From NCBI RefSeq assembly GCF_034313845.1, contig NZ_JAVIWN010000004.1: a stretch of DNA of 64,000 bases. One strand, 5' to 3'. The position numbers and the translations under genes were made by a program. The notes beneath the pieces were generated by a model, which was not told where the DNA came from, made no database searches, and saw only the letters and a list, made by a program, of their open reading frames with translations. This document shows, piece by piece, positions 24,371-33,935 of this stretch. This stretch comes from Actimicrobium sp034313845. Its GTDB lineage: Bacteria > Pseudomonadota > Gammaproteobacteria > Burkholderiales > Burkholderiaceae_D. Positions within the stretch are counted from its first letter, which is position 1, and each line of letters starts with the position of its first letter.

Positions 24371-25726
24371 ATGAATCTCAGACAAAAAATATTTTTGCTT
24401 GCTGTCGTGCCGCTGATTGTTGCCCTTTGTGCGATTGCGCTGGCAGTACAACATCAAGCCACACTGCTGGCACAACAACAGCTTAAATCGGTCGAGTCCG
24501 CCTATCTCAAAAGCAAGGAAGCGGAAATGCGTCATTACGTGACGCTCGCTACGCGTTCGATCAAGGCGATTTATGATTCCGGGCGACATGATGCCTTGGC
24601 GCTTGAAGAGGCGAAGCGCATTATTTCAAAACTCGACTATGGCGATGACGGCTATTTCTTTGTCTATGACATGCAAGGCGTCAATCTCGTTCATCCGCGC
24701 CAACCAGAACTTGTCGGTCAAAATTTATGGGAATTACGCGATAACAAAGGCAATCCGACGATACAACGACTGATCTTTCGCGCCAACCATGGTGGTGGCC
24801 TTGAACGCTATTTATGGGAAAAGCCATCAACCGGAAATGTTGTACCGAAACTGGGTTATGTCATCAGCCTGCCCAACTGGGGTTGGGTCCTTGGTACGGG
24901 CATCTATCTTGATGATGTCGATGCTGTCGTCAACAAACTGGATACCCAGATTTCGCGCAATATCCAGAGCACCATGCTGTGGATTACCGGCATTGCGATT
25001 GCCAGCGTACTGGTCATCGCCCTCTTTGGCCTGGCACTGAACTTCAGTGAGCATCGGGTCGCCGATGCTAAATTGAAGGTCCTGGCACAACGCGTCGTGC
25101 ACTCACAAGAAGAGGAGCGCGCCAGGCTTTCACGCGACCTGCATGATGGCATTAGCCAATCACTGGTCTCCATCAAACTGCAAGTAGAATCGGGCATTGC
25201 CAAGCTTGCCGGACCACAGGCACAAGCCGATTTGGCCAGTCAATCATTCGATCGTGCAGCGGCACAACTCAATCATGTGCTGGGTGAGGTGCGTCGCATC
25301 TCACACAACTTGCGTCCAACTCTGCTCGATGACCTTGGCCTGGTTGCAGCGCTGGATCACCTCACGCGTGAATTTGCGGGTCATGCGATGATGAACGCGC
25401 ATTTTATGACGGACGGGCATATCGAACATCTCTCTGAGGTCCGAAAAACAGCCTTGTTCCGGATTGCACAGGAAGCGTTGACCAACATCGAACGGCATGC
25501 CGCCGCCGCCAACGTTTCCCTGAATCTCAGCATCGACTGTGCCGCAGTACGCATGGTCATTTCTGACGATGGCAAAGGATTCGACATGGAATTAGTCGCA
25601 GATAACCCCAAGCGCGGGATTGGTTTGCGTAATATGCATGAGCGGGCGGAGGCGGTGGGTGGTCACTTATCGCTGAGCTCATCGGCTGAAGGAACTCAAC
25701 TGACAGCAACACTTCCCAACGGATAA
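24371..25726 (+). CDS. Membrane sensor histidine kinase (single Cache domain, HisKA_3/NarX-type)
   Basis: 451-residue inner-membrane kinase. TM1 (about 7-27) and TM2 (about 200-222) bracket a periplasmic single-Cache (sCache_2-like) domain containing DYGDDGYFFVYD and WGWVLGTGIYLDDV, a fold that usually binds small organic ligands. The cytoplasmic part has a HisKA_3 dimerisation helix with phospho-acceptor H258 (SRDLHDGISQSL), N-box N372 (EALTNIERH) and G-boxes DDGKGFD (399-405) and GIGL (416-419). The response regulator 9 nt downstream is its evident partner. Ligand and target genes are unknown. Confidence 0.92.
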   Translation: MNLRQKIFLLAVVPLIVALCAIALAVQHQATLLAQQQLKSVESAYLKSKEAEMRHYVTLATRSIKAIYDSGRHDALALEEAKRIISKLDYGDDGYFFVYDMQGVNLVHPRQPELVGQNLWELRDNKGNPTIQRLIFRANHGGGLERYLWEKPSTGNVVPKLGYVISLPNWGWVLGTGIYLDDVDAVVNKLDTQISRNIQSTMLWITGIAIASVLVIALFGLALNFSEHRVADAKLKVLAQRVVHSQEEERARLSRDLHDGISQSLVSIKLQVESGIAKLAGPQAQADLASQSFDRAAAQLNHVLGEVRRISHNLRPTLLDDLGLVAALDHLTREFAGHAMMNAHFMTDGHIEHLSEVRKTALFRIAQEALTNIERHAAAANVSLNLSIDCAAVRMVISDDGKGFDMELVADNPKRGIGLRNMHERAEAVGGHLSLSSSAEGTQLTATLPNG

Positions 25727-25735
25727 TTTCTCATA

Positions 25736-26365
25736 ATGGCTTCACCCGTGATTCAGATTCTGCTTGTAGATGACCACCCACTTGTGCGCGATGGCCTGCG
25801 AGCCAGACTGGAAACCGTTCCTCATTTTGAGATCGTTGCTGAAGCAGGAAATGCCAGCGAAGCGCTGAAACACGCGTCGACCATCAATATTGATTTGGCG
25901 TTAATGGACATTAATCTTGCCGGTATTAACGGGATTGAACTGACTGCGCAATTTCATGCACTCCATCCGGCCATCGCAGTGCTGATGCTGAGCATGCATG
26001 ATAAAGCCGAGTACGTCATGCAATCGATCCTGAGCGGTGCCCGCGGATATGTTTTAAAAGATGCGCCTGCGATAGATATCATCACCGCCATCGATACGGT
26101 CATAGCGGGAGGCATCTATTACAGCGCAGGTATTGCCAGGCAAATGACCTCTCAGTTCAGTCCGCCGGTCCTACTGACCCCGCGTGAAAATGAGGTGCTG
26201 CAATCGATCGCCAACGGTAAATCCAACAAGCATATCGCACGAGAACTTGACCTGAGCGTGCGCACGGTGGAGACGCACCGTCTCAATATCAAGCGAAAGC
26301 TTGGCATCGAGGGTCAAGCTGATCTGATTCGATTTGCGCTGGAACGACTACCGCTCAAAGTGTAA
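25736..26365 (+). CDS. NarL/FixJ-family response regulator
   Basis: 209-residue transcription factor. The receiver domain has acidic pocket D12/D13 and phospho-acceptor D58 (LMDINLAG), with the conserved Lys in VLKDAP near 107. The C-terminal LuxR-type helix-turn-helix (about 143-205, TPRENEVLQSIANGKSN) ends near the stop. It is nine bases after the sensor kinase, forming a two-component pair, and is followed by a bidirectional terminator shared with icd. Confidence 0.94.
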   Translation: MASPVIQILLVDDHPLVRDGLRARLETVPHFEIVAEAGNASEALKHASTINIDLALMDINLAGINGIELTAQFHALHPAIAVLMLSMHDKAEYVMQSILSGARGYVLKDAPAIDIITAIDTVIAGGIYYSAGIARQMTSQFSPPVLLTPRENEVLQSIANGKSNKHIARELDLSVRTVETHRLNIKRKLGIEGQADLIRFALERLPLKV

Positions 26366-26394
26366 AAAAGCCAGTCACGAATGACTGGCTTTTC
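26364..26394. terminator. Bidirectional Rho-independent terminator
   Basis: Stem AAAAGCCAGTCA (26366-26377) / TGACTGGCTTTT with loop CGAA between the convergent response regulator and icd genes. Confidence 0.9.
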
Positions 26395-26427
26395 TGTTCG
26401 CTCCTATTCCTGGCAGCGAAACAATAA

Positions 26428-27681
<1,254 letters not shown>

Positions 27682-27905
27682 CGATGTCTCCGGTACGGGA
27701 AAAGAGAGCGAAATCAGTAAATGAGCAGCTGATTTGGCAGCCAAGTCTTATATAAGACATAAGACAGCGTTTCGTATTATGCCATCCTATTTTACTGGAT
27801 GCCACTGGTTTGCGACACAGACAATCGTCGAGTACCCCGGCAACCTCCCCGACAAGGGGCTTAAAATGCCAGAACACATTTATTTCAAACCAAGAAAAAT
27901 ATCGC

Positions 27906-28475
27906 ATGGCGCTTATCCTGTTCAACAAACCGTACCTTGTTCTTTGCCAATTCTCACGGCAAGACGGGCGGACCACGCTCGCTGATCATCTGGACATTCC
28001 TGACATCTATCCGGCTGGCCGGCTCGATGCCGACAGCGAAGGGTTGATGCTGCTCACGGATGATGGACGACTCCAGCACGACATCAGCGACCCGACACAC
28101 AAGCAACCTAAAACATACCTTGTACAGATCGAAGGCATTCCGGATGCTGTCGCGTTAAGCAAATTACGGGCAGGCATCGACCTCGGCGATTTCACCAGTA
28201 AACCTGCCAAAGTCGTTGAAGTCGCCGAACCGGCATGGTTATGGTCTCGCGATCCACCAATCCGGCAACGCGCAAGCAACCCGACGCGCTGGCTGGCACT
28301 GACGATCACTGAAGGAAAAAATCGCCAGGTTCGACGGATGACGGCAGCAGTCGGACTACCGACGCTGCGACTGGTGCGGGTTGCGATCGGCCCGTACTCT
28401 CTGGAAAGTCATCCATTGCTTCCGGGTGAATCGCGAGTTGTCGATGCCGCCGAACTGACGGCATCGCGTCGTTAG
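27906..28475 (+). CDS. rluE: rRNA large-subunit pseudouridine synthase, RluE type
   Basis: 189-residue RsuA/RluB/E/F-family pseudouridine synthase; RluE modifies U2457 of 23S rRNA. The catalytic segment YPAGRLDADSEGLMLLTDDG holds the active-site Asp, and EGKNRQVRRMTAAVG is the family RNA-binding loop. It lacks an S4 domain, as RluE does. ATG 27906 begins MALILFNKPY, the usual N terminus. Its stop overlaps the stop of the convergent hupE-like gene by 4 nt. Confidence 0.9.
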   Translation: MALILFNKPYLVLCQFSRQDGRTTLADHLDIPDIYPAGRLDADSEGLMLLTDDGRLQHDISDPTHKQPKTYLVQIEGIPDAVALSKLRAGIDLGDFTSKPAKVVEVAEPAWLWSRDPPIRQRASNPTRWLALTITEGKNRQVRRMTAAVGLPTLRLVRVAIGPYSLESHPLLPGESRVVDAAELTASRR

Positions 28476-29596
28476 AACGGCAGAAATTTCAAGTTGAATG
28501 CGCGCTCTGCCAGCCAGCCGGCAGCCAGCAACGCAATGAGTGCAGAACCGCCTAACAGAATGATCTTGCGGTAAAGCATTGTATGGCGCAGATAGAAAGC
28601 AACCGGCAAAAATGCCGCGACGATGGCAAGTTGCCCGGCTTCGACGCCAACATTGAATCCAACCAGGGCCAGTGCCAATGCACTCTTCGGCAAACCCAGA
28701 TCACTGAGTACCGTGGCGAAACCAAACCCATGGATCAACCCGAACACAAACGCCATCATCCAGCGGCGCTCACGAAACAGCGGATAGATATTGTTCAGCG
28801 CAGCAATCACTACCGAGGCGGCGATGATGGACTCCACCCAGCGCGACGGCAGACTGATCACGCCGAGCGTCGCCAGCGTCAATGTGATCGAGTGGGCCAG
28901 GGTGAATGCCGTCACGATTTTCAGAACCGACCAGAATGCTGGCTTGAAAGCATCGACTGCCTGCCACTGCTTGCGCTGACGAATAACCACCGCGGGCAAA
29001 AGTAACGCCAGCAGAAACAGGATGTGATCGTACCCAATCCAGATATGCCAGACACCTTCACGGGCATAGTCGACAAACTGCGTAACCCGACTTGGCGTAG
29101 TCAGCGAAAATTGCTGCGTTGCTTTCTCCGGACTAAAAATCGCGGTCGTCGAGACGCCCTGATATTGCAACTGCAGTAGCCCCTTGTGTTGCGGGTCAAT
29201 GTCAAAAAACAGTCCGTATCGCGTCTGCAAGAGTTTGATCGGTTGCGCACATTGCGCCTGGAAGCGCAGCACCACATAGGCACCGTCGGTATGGTCATCG
29301 ACCAGATGATCGGTCACGGTCGCAGGACAAGATTGACCATCCGATTGCAAGTTCAACCGGGCCATCGCATAGGCATCGATATCAAGCTGTTTGGCCTTGA
29401 CCTCGCCCCAGGTGATGGCTGCATCGCCATTGGCATCGAGACCAAGCGCAAAGTCGAGGTCACGCAATGCGATATCCCACTGCCCGTTAATCGTCTTGCC
29501 CTCGACAATAAAGTTCAGATAGCTGTCGCTGGGCTTGTGCGCCTGTGCCGTGAGCGAAAACAGACATAACAGACCAAGCAGTAACAGGCGCTTCAT
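28472..29596 (-). CDS. HupE/UreJ-type membrane protein
   Basis: 374-residue exported membrane protein: signal peptide (cleavage after AQA, residue 19), a periplasmic beta-rich domain (20-170), then a six- to seven-helix membrane domain starting with HIWIGYDHILFLLALLL, the HupE/UreJ_2 signature. Family members are linked to nickel/cobalt import or hydrogenase and urease maturation, but no such genes are in this window, so transport function is speculative. It overlaps the upstream TPR gene by 4 nt (ATGA) and so forms a two-gene operon. Confidence 0.8.
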   Translation of the reverse strand: MKRLLLLGLLCLFSLTAQAHKPSDSYLNFIVEGKTINGQWDIALRDLDFALGLDANGDAAITWGEVKAKQLDIDAYAMARLNLQSDGQSCPATVTDHLVDDHTDGAYVVLRFQAQCAQPIKLLQTRYGLFFDIDPQHKGLLQLQYQGVSTTAIFSPEKATQQFSLTTPSRVTQFVDYAREGVWHIWIGYDHILFLLALLLPAVVIRQRKQWQAVDAFKPAFWSVLKIVTAFTLAHSITLTLATLGVISLPSRWVESIIAASVVIAALNNIYPLFRERRWMMAFVFGLIHGFGFATVLSDLGLPKSALALALVGFNVGVEAGQLAIVAAFLPVAFYLRHTMLYRKIILLGGSALIALLAAGWLAERAFNLKFLPF

Positions 29597-30771
29597 TGCG
29601 TGACTCCGGCAACCTGACGGGCAAGCGCCAGCAGGACGCCATCTTCAATCCGGCTCTCGGTTAACCAAGTCAGTACGGGTTGCGCTGCGACAGGCTTTCG
29701 CGCGGCCAAGGCCGCTTCCAGAACAATACGGGCATCGCGCGGTTCACGCTGAACAGTCCAGTTCTTCAGTGCCAGATCCAGTGCCTTGTTCGCGTCACCC
29801 TCAATGGCCAGAACAAAACGGGCTTCCTCCTGTTGATGCACGGTATCACCTCGTAATTGAGCCGCCGCATAGCGTGCGGCAAGTGTGGATTGCAATGCGG
29901 CGGCGTTCGGTGACTTCAACATGTGCTCGGCAAACACCAGCCGCAACAACAGCACATCCGAGCGAGTGCGGTCCTTGAGCAGGGCAACAACCTCGGCCGC
30001 GCGTTTCTGATCCATCAGTAGATCCGCATACTCGGCAAGCAGGAACGTATCAGGAATGCCGAGTGCGATAGCTTCTTTGAAATGCTGTTCAGCGATCTTG
30101 ACCTTGCCAAGACGTTGCGAGCTTTCCGCCAGTCGCAAAAGTACCCACAAGCGCTGGACCGGACTTGCTTCGGGATGCCGATCCAAAGTCTCCAGCAAGG
30201 TATTGTAAGCAGGCTGGGCCTTGCCGGTCAGCCCGTCGACCATCGCGAGACAGCCGGTCGCAATCACTTCGTCAGTCAATCCGTGCAATGCCTGGCAATC
30301 GGATCGCGCCAGCGCATAGCGGGCTTGCACCAAATGAATGATGGCACGCAGCGCCCGCGCCTGGGCATGCACGGGATACCGGGCGATCACGCTATCGAGA
30401 TCCTTGATGGCACCACTGAAGTCGTGATTGAACTGCGCGAGGCTAGCACGCATGACCTGGATATCGACCGGCGGTTCTGGCATCGTCCACCACGGTGCCA
30501 GCGCTGCCTGTGCATAGCCGATATAACGTGGATCACCTTCCTCGGCCACCAATCCGTAGTAACGCTGCGCCAGTTTCAGTGCTGCGCCCTCGTCGCGCGG
30601 AGTACGCTGGAGTGTCTTTCGCAAATCGGACATCTCGCGAGCGATCGGATCGTTCGGCCGAAATGGCAAGCGTTCCAGCACAGCATCATCAGAAGCGGGC
30701 ATCCGCGGTGCCGACTGGACTAGCGGCAACCAGGACAGGCAAGCAAGGAACAACATCAATCTTAAAGGCAT
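29593..30771 (-). CDS. Exported tetratricopeptide-repeat protein
   Basis: 392-residue protein with a signal peptide (cleavage near VQSA, about residue 21) and degenerate TPR helices through most of its length (for example GAALKLAQRYYGLVAEEG and LRLAESSQRLGKVKIAEQHF). No enzymatic motif is seen. It is co-transcribed with the HupE/UreJ-like gene downstream, so it may help that membrane protein's assembly or function. It is divergent from the small Ala/Lys-rich exported protein gene. Confidence 0.75.
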   Translation of the reverse strand: MPLRLMLFLACLSWLPLVQSAPRMPASDDAVLERLPFRPNDPIAREMSDLRKTLQRTPRDEGAALKLAQRYYGLVAEEGDPRYIGYAQAALAPWWTMPEPPVDIQVMRASLAQFNHDFSGAIKDLDSVIARYPVHAQARALRAIIHLVQARYALARSDCQALHGLTDEVIATGCLAMVDGLTGKAQPAYNTLLETLDRHPEASPVQRLWVLLRLAESSQRLGKVKIAEQHFKEAIALGIPDTFLLAEYADLLMDQKRAAEVVALLKDRTRSDVLLLRLVFAEHMLKSPNAAALQSTLAARYAAAQLRGDTVHQQEEARFVLAIEGDANKALDLALKNWTVQREPRDARIVLEAALAARKPVAAQPVLTWLTESRIEDGVLLALARQVAGVTQ

Positions 30772-31042
30772 CGAGTTTCCACGGTAAATGGCAAGAAAAG
30801 GAAAGACTGCGCTGCATGATAGCGCGCCAACTGTCGCGTCGCGCTAAAGAACAAAACAGCGCTCATGATGGGTACACGGTCAATGGCGGCTGGCTTGAAT
30901 AGTCGTCACCACGGTAAAATAATTTCACGTGTTTTCGTTTTTATTTTGAAAACGCTGTCAACGCACTAGCCGGTATGCCGTTATTGCTAGCGATTCATGT
31001 GAATCTCCGCTTATCAATCGTATCAATTCTAAGGATTACAAA

Positions 31043-31276
31043 ATGAAAAACCTAATCGCTGCATTGGTTGCTGGTCTGTTCGCTGTTTCCGCTTTCGCTG
31101 CTAGTCATACTGCTGCACCAATGGCACCAGCTACACCAGCCGCTACTACGGCACCAGCTGCCGCTACAACACCTGATGCAGCACCAGCAGTCAAAAAAGA
31201 AAAGAAAGCTAAAAAAGCTAAAAAAGAAATGAAAAAAGATGATGCAGCTGCACCAGCAGCGCCAGCAGCCAAGTAA
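31043..31276 (+). CDS. Small Ala/Pro/Lys-rich exported protein
   Basis: 77 residues: signal peptide (1-19, cleavage after AFA), an Ala/Thr/Pro-rich segment, a basic block of alternating Lys and Ala (50-68) and an Ala/Pro-rich tail. Similar low-complexity exported proteins are common in Burkholderiales and have no assigned role. The site AAGGA precedes the ATG by 7 nt. Codon choice (many GCT, GCA, AAA) differs from its GC-richer neighbours, as in strongly expressed small genes. A palindrome GATTCA-TG-TGAATC lies 38 nt upstream, and a terminator follows. Confidence 0.75.
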   Translation: MKNLIAALVAGLFAVSAFAASHTAAPMAPATPAATTAPAAATTPDAAPAVKKEKKAKKAKKEMKKDDAAAPAAPAAK

Positions 31277-31299
31277 TTTGCTGTTAAGCTCGGACCAGA

Positions 31300-31324
31300 A
31301 GGCAGGTTATCCTGCCTTTTTTTA
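31300..31324 (+). terminator. Rho-independent terminator of the small exported protein gene
   Basis: AGGCAGG (31300-31306), loop TTAT, CCTGCCT and a run of seven T. Confidence 0.88.
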
Positions 31325-31380
31325 TGGCCGAACGCTTTTCAACTGCAGCCCAACTTTTTAGGCGAGTACTAAACATAACG

Positions 31381-31836
31381 ATGACCTATTCCTTCTACCC
31401 CCTACGCGTGCTCGCCCTCTCCGGAGCGCTCTTGCTCACCTCGCATGCCAACGCGCAACAACCCGTTAAATTCAAGGTGGCCTCCCTCTCAGCCGGCATC
31501 CATTTAATCAAGGCAGAAGTCGCAGCAAGCGAAGCCGAACGCGAACAAGGCCTGATGTTTCGCGAAAAGATGGGGCCTAACGAAGGAATGGTGTTCTTGT
31601 TTGGCGCGCCGGCAGGAGTCTGTATGTGGATGAAGAACACGCTGCTGCCGCTGTCCGTCGCGTTCATCGACGATGACGGCAAGATCATCAATATCGAAGA
31701 GATGAAGCCACAAACCACCGAATCACATTGCGGCCTCAAGCCGGCGAGTTATGCGCTGGAAATGAATGCCGGATGGTTCAAGCACAAGAACATCAAGGCA
31801 GGCATGGTCATCGACGGATTACCGAAAACAAGATAA
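31381..31836 (+). CDS. DUF192 family exported protein
   Basis: 151 residues with a signal peptide (cleavage after HANA, about residue 22) and one DUF192 domain: EREQGLMFREKMGPNEGMVFLF, CMWMKNTLLPLSVAFID and a C-terminal GMVIDG. The family folds as a small beta-barrel of unknown function, often in the periplasm. ATG 31381 is chosen because it starts a proper signal peptide; an upstream ATG at 31324 overlaps the preceding terminator. It converges with rpsT across a bidirectional terminator. Confidence 0.85.
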   Translation: MTYSFYPLRVLALSGALLLTSHANAQQPVKFKVASLSAGIHLIKAEVAASEAEREQGLMFREKMGPNEGMVFLFGAPAGVCMWMKNTLLPLSVAFIDDDGKIINIEEMKPQTTESHCGLKPASYALEMNAGWFKHKNIKAGMVIDGLPKTR

Positions 31837-31847
31837 ACAGCATGCGT

Positions 31848-31885
31848 AAAAAAACCCGCATGGTGCAATCCATGCGGGTTTTTTT
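31848..31885. terminator. Bidirectional Rho-independent terminator
   Basis: AAAAAACCCGCATGG / CCATGCGGGTTTTTT perfect stem with a 6-nt loop between the convergent DUF192 gene and rpsT. Confidence 0.92.
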
Positions 31886-31924
31886 GTATGGCAAGCTGCG
31901 TAGCGGCTTACCAAAAAATTTAAA

Positions 31925-32191
31925 TCAGGCGGCCAATGCCTTCAATGCTGCGGCCATACGGCTCTTGTGACGTGCTGCTTTGTTCTTGTGAATGATTTTC
32001 TTGTCAGCGATGCGATCGATGATGGAAATCGATGACTGGAACACTTGGGTTGCTACCGCTTTGTCGCCGCCTTGAATCGCCTTGCGGATAGCTTTGATCG
32101 CCGTACGCAATGCCGAGCGCTGGCTCGAATTATGTGCGTTTTGCTTGACTGCTTGACGTGCACGCTTGCGTGCTTGTGCGGTATTTGCCAT
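31925..32191 (-). CDS. rpsT: 30S ribosomal protein S20
   Basis: 88-residue basic, helical primary-binding 16S rRNA protein; begins MANTAQARKRARQ and ends in the Ala-rich ALKALAA tail typical of S20. A well-formed promoter and a leader with two palindromes lie upstream. S20 is autoregulated in E. coli; whether the leader palindromes matter here is unknown. It is transcribed alone and divergently from murJ. Confidence 0.97.
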   Translation of the reverse strand: MANTAQARKRARQAVKQNAHNSSQRSALRTAIKAIRKAIQGGDKAVATQVFQSSISIIDRIADKKIIHKNKAARHKSRMAAALKALAA

Positions 32192-32221
32192 GAGTGATAT
32201 TTCCTAAATCGAGGTCAGGGT

Positions 32222-32258
32222 GCGTCATCAATGACGCTGGAGTTAGACAGAATTCTGT
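32222..32258 (-). promoter_or_regulatory. Two perfect palindromes in the rpsT leader
   Basis: GCGTCAT-CA-ATGACGC (32222-32237) and ACAGAATTCTGT (32247-32258) both lie between the inferred transcription start (about 32262) and the rpsT ATG. The first could form a hairpin only with a very tight loop, so binding of a dimeric protein is at least as likely. Confidence 0.4.
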
Positions 32259-32268
32259 GAAGCCCCAG

Positions 32269-32297
32269 AGTATATCGGCTTTTATCCGAAAGGGCAA
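32269..32297 (-). promoter_or_regulatory. Sigma-70 promoter of rpsT
   Basis: On the minus strand TTGCCC (32297-32292), a 17-nt spacer and TATACT (32274-32269); 4/6 and 5/6 matches, about 70 nt before the start codon. Confidence 0.65.
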
Positions 32298-32370
32298 ACT
32301 AACTGGAGGAACCAGGCAGACGCCCTTGTAACCATTGGCATGCAAGCACTGGCAAGCAGAGTCGAACAGC

Positions 32371-32376
32371 TATAAT
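32371..32376 (+). promoter_or_regulatory. Perfect -10 element immediately upstream of murJ
   Basis: TATAAT ends 8 nt before the murJ ATG (32385), so transcription from it would begin at or within a base or two of the start codon and give a leaderless message. No Shine-Dalgarno sequence is present. The -35 is poor (CTGGCA, 16 nt upstream). Confidence 0.45.
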
Positions 32377-32384
32377 CGCGCCCC

Positions 32385-33935
32385 ATGAACCTGCATAAAA
32401 CGCTCGCCACGATATTCGGCATGACAATGCTATCCCGCATCACCGGTCTGATACGCGACGTCCTCATTACCCGTGCATTCGGCGCTTCCGGTGCCACCGA
32501 TGCTTTTTTTGTTGCCTTCCGGATTCCTAACCTGCTACGCCGCTTGTTTGCCGAAGGCGCATTTGCCCAGGCATTTGTGCCCATCCTTGCCGAATACCGC
32601 AACCAGCGTGGTGATGCCGCCAGCAAATTACTCGCTGATCATGTTGCCACCATCCTGACCTGGGCCTTGTTACTGACCTGCCTTGCCGGAATTATCGGCG
32701 CACCCGTGATCGTGTACTTGATGGCCAGCGGCTTGGCGGCCGACCAGGCCGTATTCGACACCACGGTAGTCATGACCCGCATCATGTTTCCCTACATCGG
32801 CTTCATGTCGCTGGTCGCGCTGGCTGGCGGCATTCTCAATACCTGGGGCGAGTTTCGCATACCGGCCTTCACACCCGTCCTGCTGAATCTGTCTTTCATC
32901 GTTACCTCACTGCTGGTTGCACCACTGCTTGCACAACCGATCTACGCATTGGGCTTTGCGGTATTTTTTGGTGGGTTATTACAACTGGCCATCCAGATAC
33001 CCGCCTTGCTGCGAATAGGAATGCTGCCGCACATCAAGCTCAATCCGCGTTTTGCGCTGGCAGATCCGGGCGTGCGGCGCGTGTTGAAACAGATGGGGCC
33101 AGCGACCTTTGCCGTATCCGTCGCGCAAATCAGTCTGGTCATCAATACCAATATCGCGTCGCATCTTGAACTGGGCAGTGTGTCCTGGCTGTCATTTGCC
33201 GACCGCCTGATGGAGTTTCCGACTGCGCTACTGGGCGTCGCATTAGGCACCGTCTTGCTACCAAGCCTGTCGAAGGCCCACGCCAATGGCGACCCGGTCG
33301 AATATTCGGCGTTACTGGACTGGGGCCTGCGACTGACTTTCCTGCTGGCCCTGCCGGCGGCTGTCGGACTGGCCACCTTGTCGGAACCCCTCACGGCAAC
33401 GCTATTTCATTATGGAAAATTCGATGCCCGCGCGGTGTCGATGACTGGCCAGGCGCTGATTGCCTATGGTGTCGGACTAATCGGATTGATCGTCGTGAAG
33501 ATATTGGCACCGGGCTTTTATGCCAAACAGGATATCCGCACCCCGGTCAAGATCGCTATCGGCGTCCTGATTGCCACCCAGTTGATGAACCTGATTTTCG
33601 TGCCTTATCTGGCGTTAGCGGGTCTGGCACTATCGATCGGACTGGGTGCCTGTATTAACGCGATCTTTCTGTACCTCGGCTTGCGTCGACGCGGCATCTA
33701 CGTTGCCAGGAAGGGATGGGGTATGTTCCTCGTCAAACTGACGGGAGCTCTGTTTCTGATGGGCGGCATCGCGCTATGGGTTGCTGGCAAGTCTGACTGG
33801 ATCGCGCTGCAGGCACATCCTGTGCAACGCATCGGCATGCTGTTGCTGGTACTCTTGGTCTGTGCCGTCACCTATTTCGGTGCACTGGTTGCAATGGGCT
33901 TCAGACCCGCAGACTTCAAGCGAACGGCAGCATGA
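32385..33935 (+). CDS. murJ: Lipid II flippase MurJ (MviN)
   Basis: 516-residue MOP-superfamily transporter with 13-14 membrane segments that flips lipid II across the inner membrane for peptidoglycan synthesis. The N-terminal MTMLSRITGLIRDVL and FRIPNLLRRLFAEGAFAQAFVP are hallmark MurJ sequences with the essential arginines. The start follows a TATAAT by 8 nt without a ribosome-binding site. It overlaps the SirB1-type gene by 4 nt (ATGA). Confidence 0.96.
   Translation: MNLHKTLATIFGMTMLSRITGLIRDVLITRAFGASGATDAFFVAFRIPNLLRRLFAEGAFAQAFVPILAEYRNQRGDAASKLLADHVATILTWALLLTCLAGIIGAPVIVYLMASGLAADQAVFDTTVVMTRIMFPYIGFMSLVALAGGILNTWGEFRIPAFTPVLLNLSFIVTSLLVAPLLAQPIYALGFAVFFGGLLQLAIQIPALLRIGMLPHIKLNPRFALADPGVRRVLKQMGPATFAVSVAQISLVINTNIASHLELGSVSWLSFADRLMEFPTALLGVALGTVLLPSLSKAHANGDPVEYSALLDWGLRLTFLLALPAAVGLATLSEPLTATLFHYGKFDARAVSMTGQALIAYGVGLIGLIVVKILAPGFYAKQDIRTPVKIAIGVLIATQLMNLIFVPYLALAGLALSIGLGACINAIFLYLGLRRRGIYVARKGWGMFLVKLTGALFLMGGIALWVAGKSDWIALQAHPVQRIGMLLLVLLVCAVTYFGALVAMGFRPADFKRTAA

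Noticed and set aside
30992..31005. GATTCA-TG-TGAATC palindrome as a terminator of the TPR operon
   Set aside because: It lies upstream of the divergent TPR gene, has a 2-nt centre that cannot form a loop, and no T-run; a protein-binding site is more plausible.
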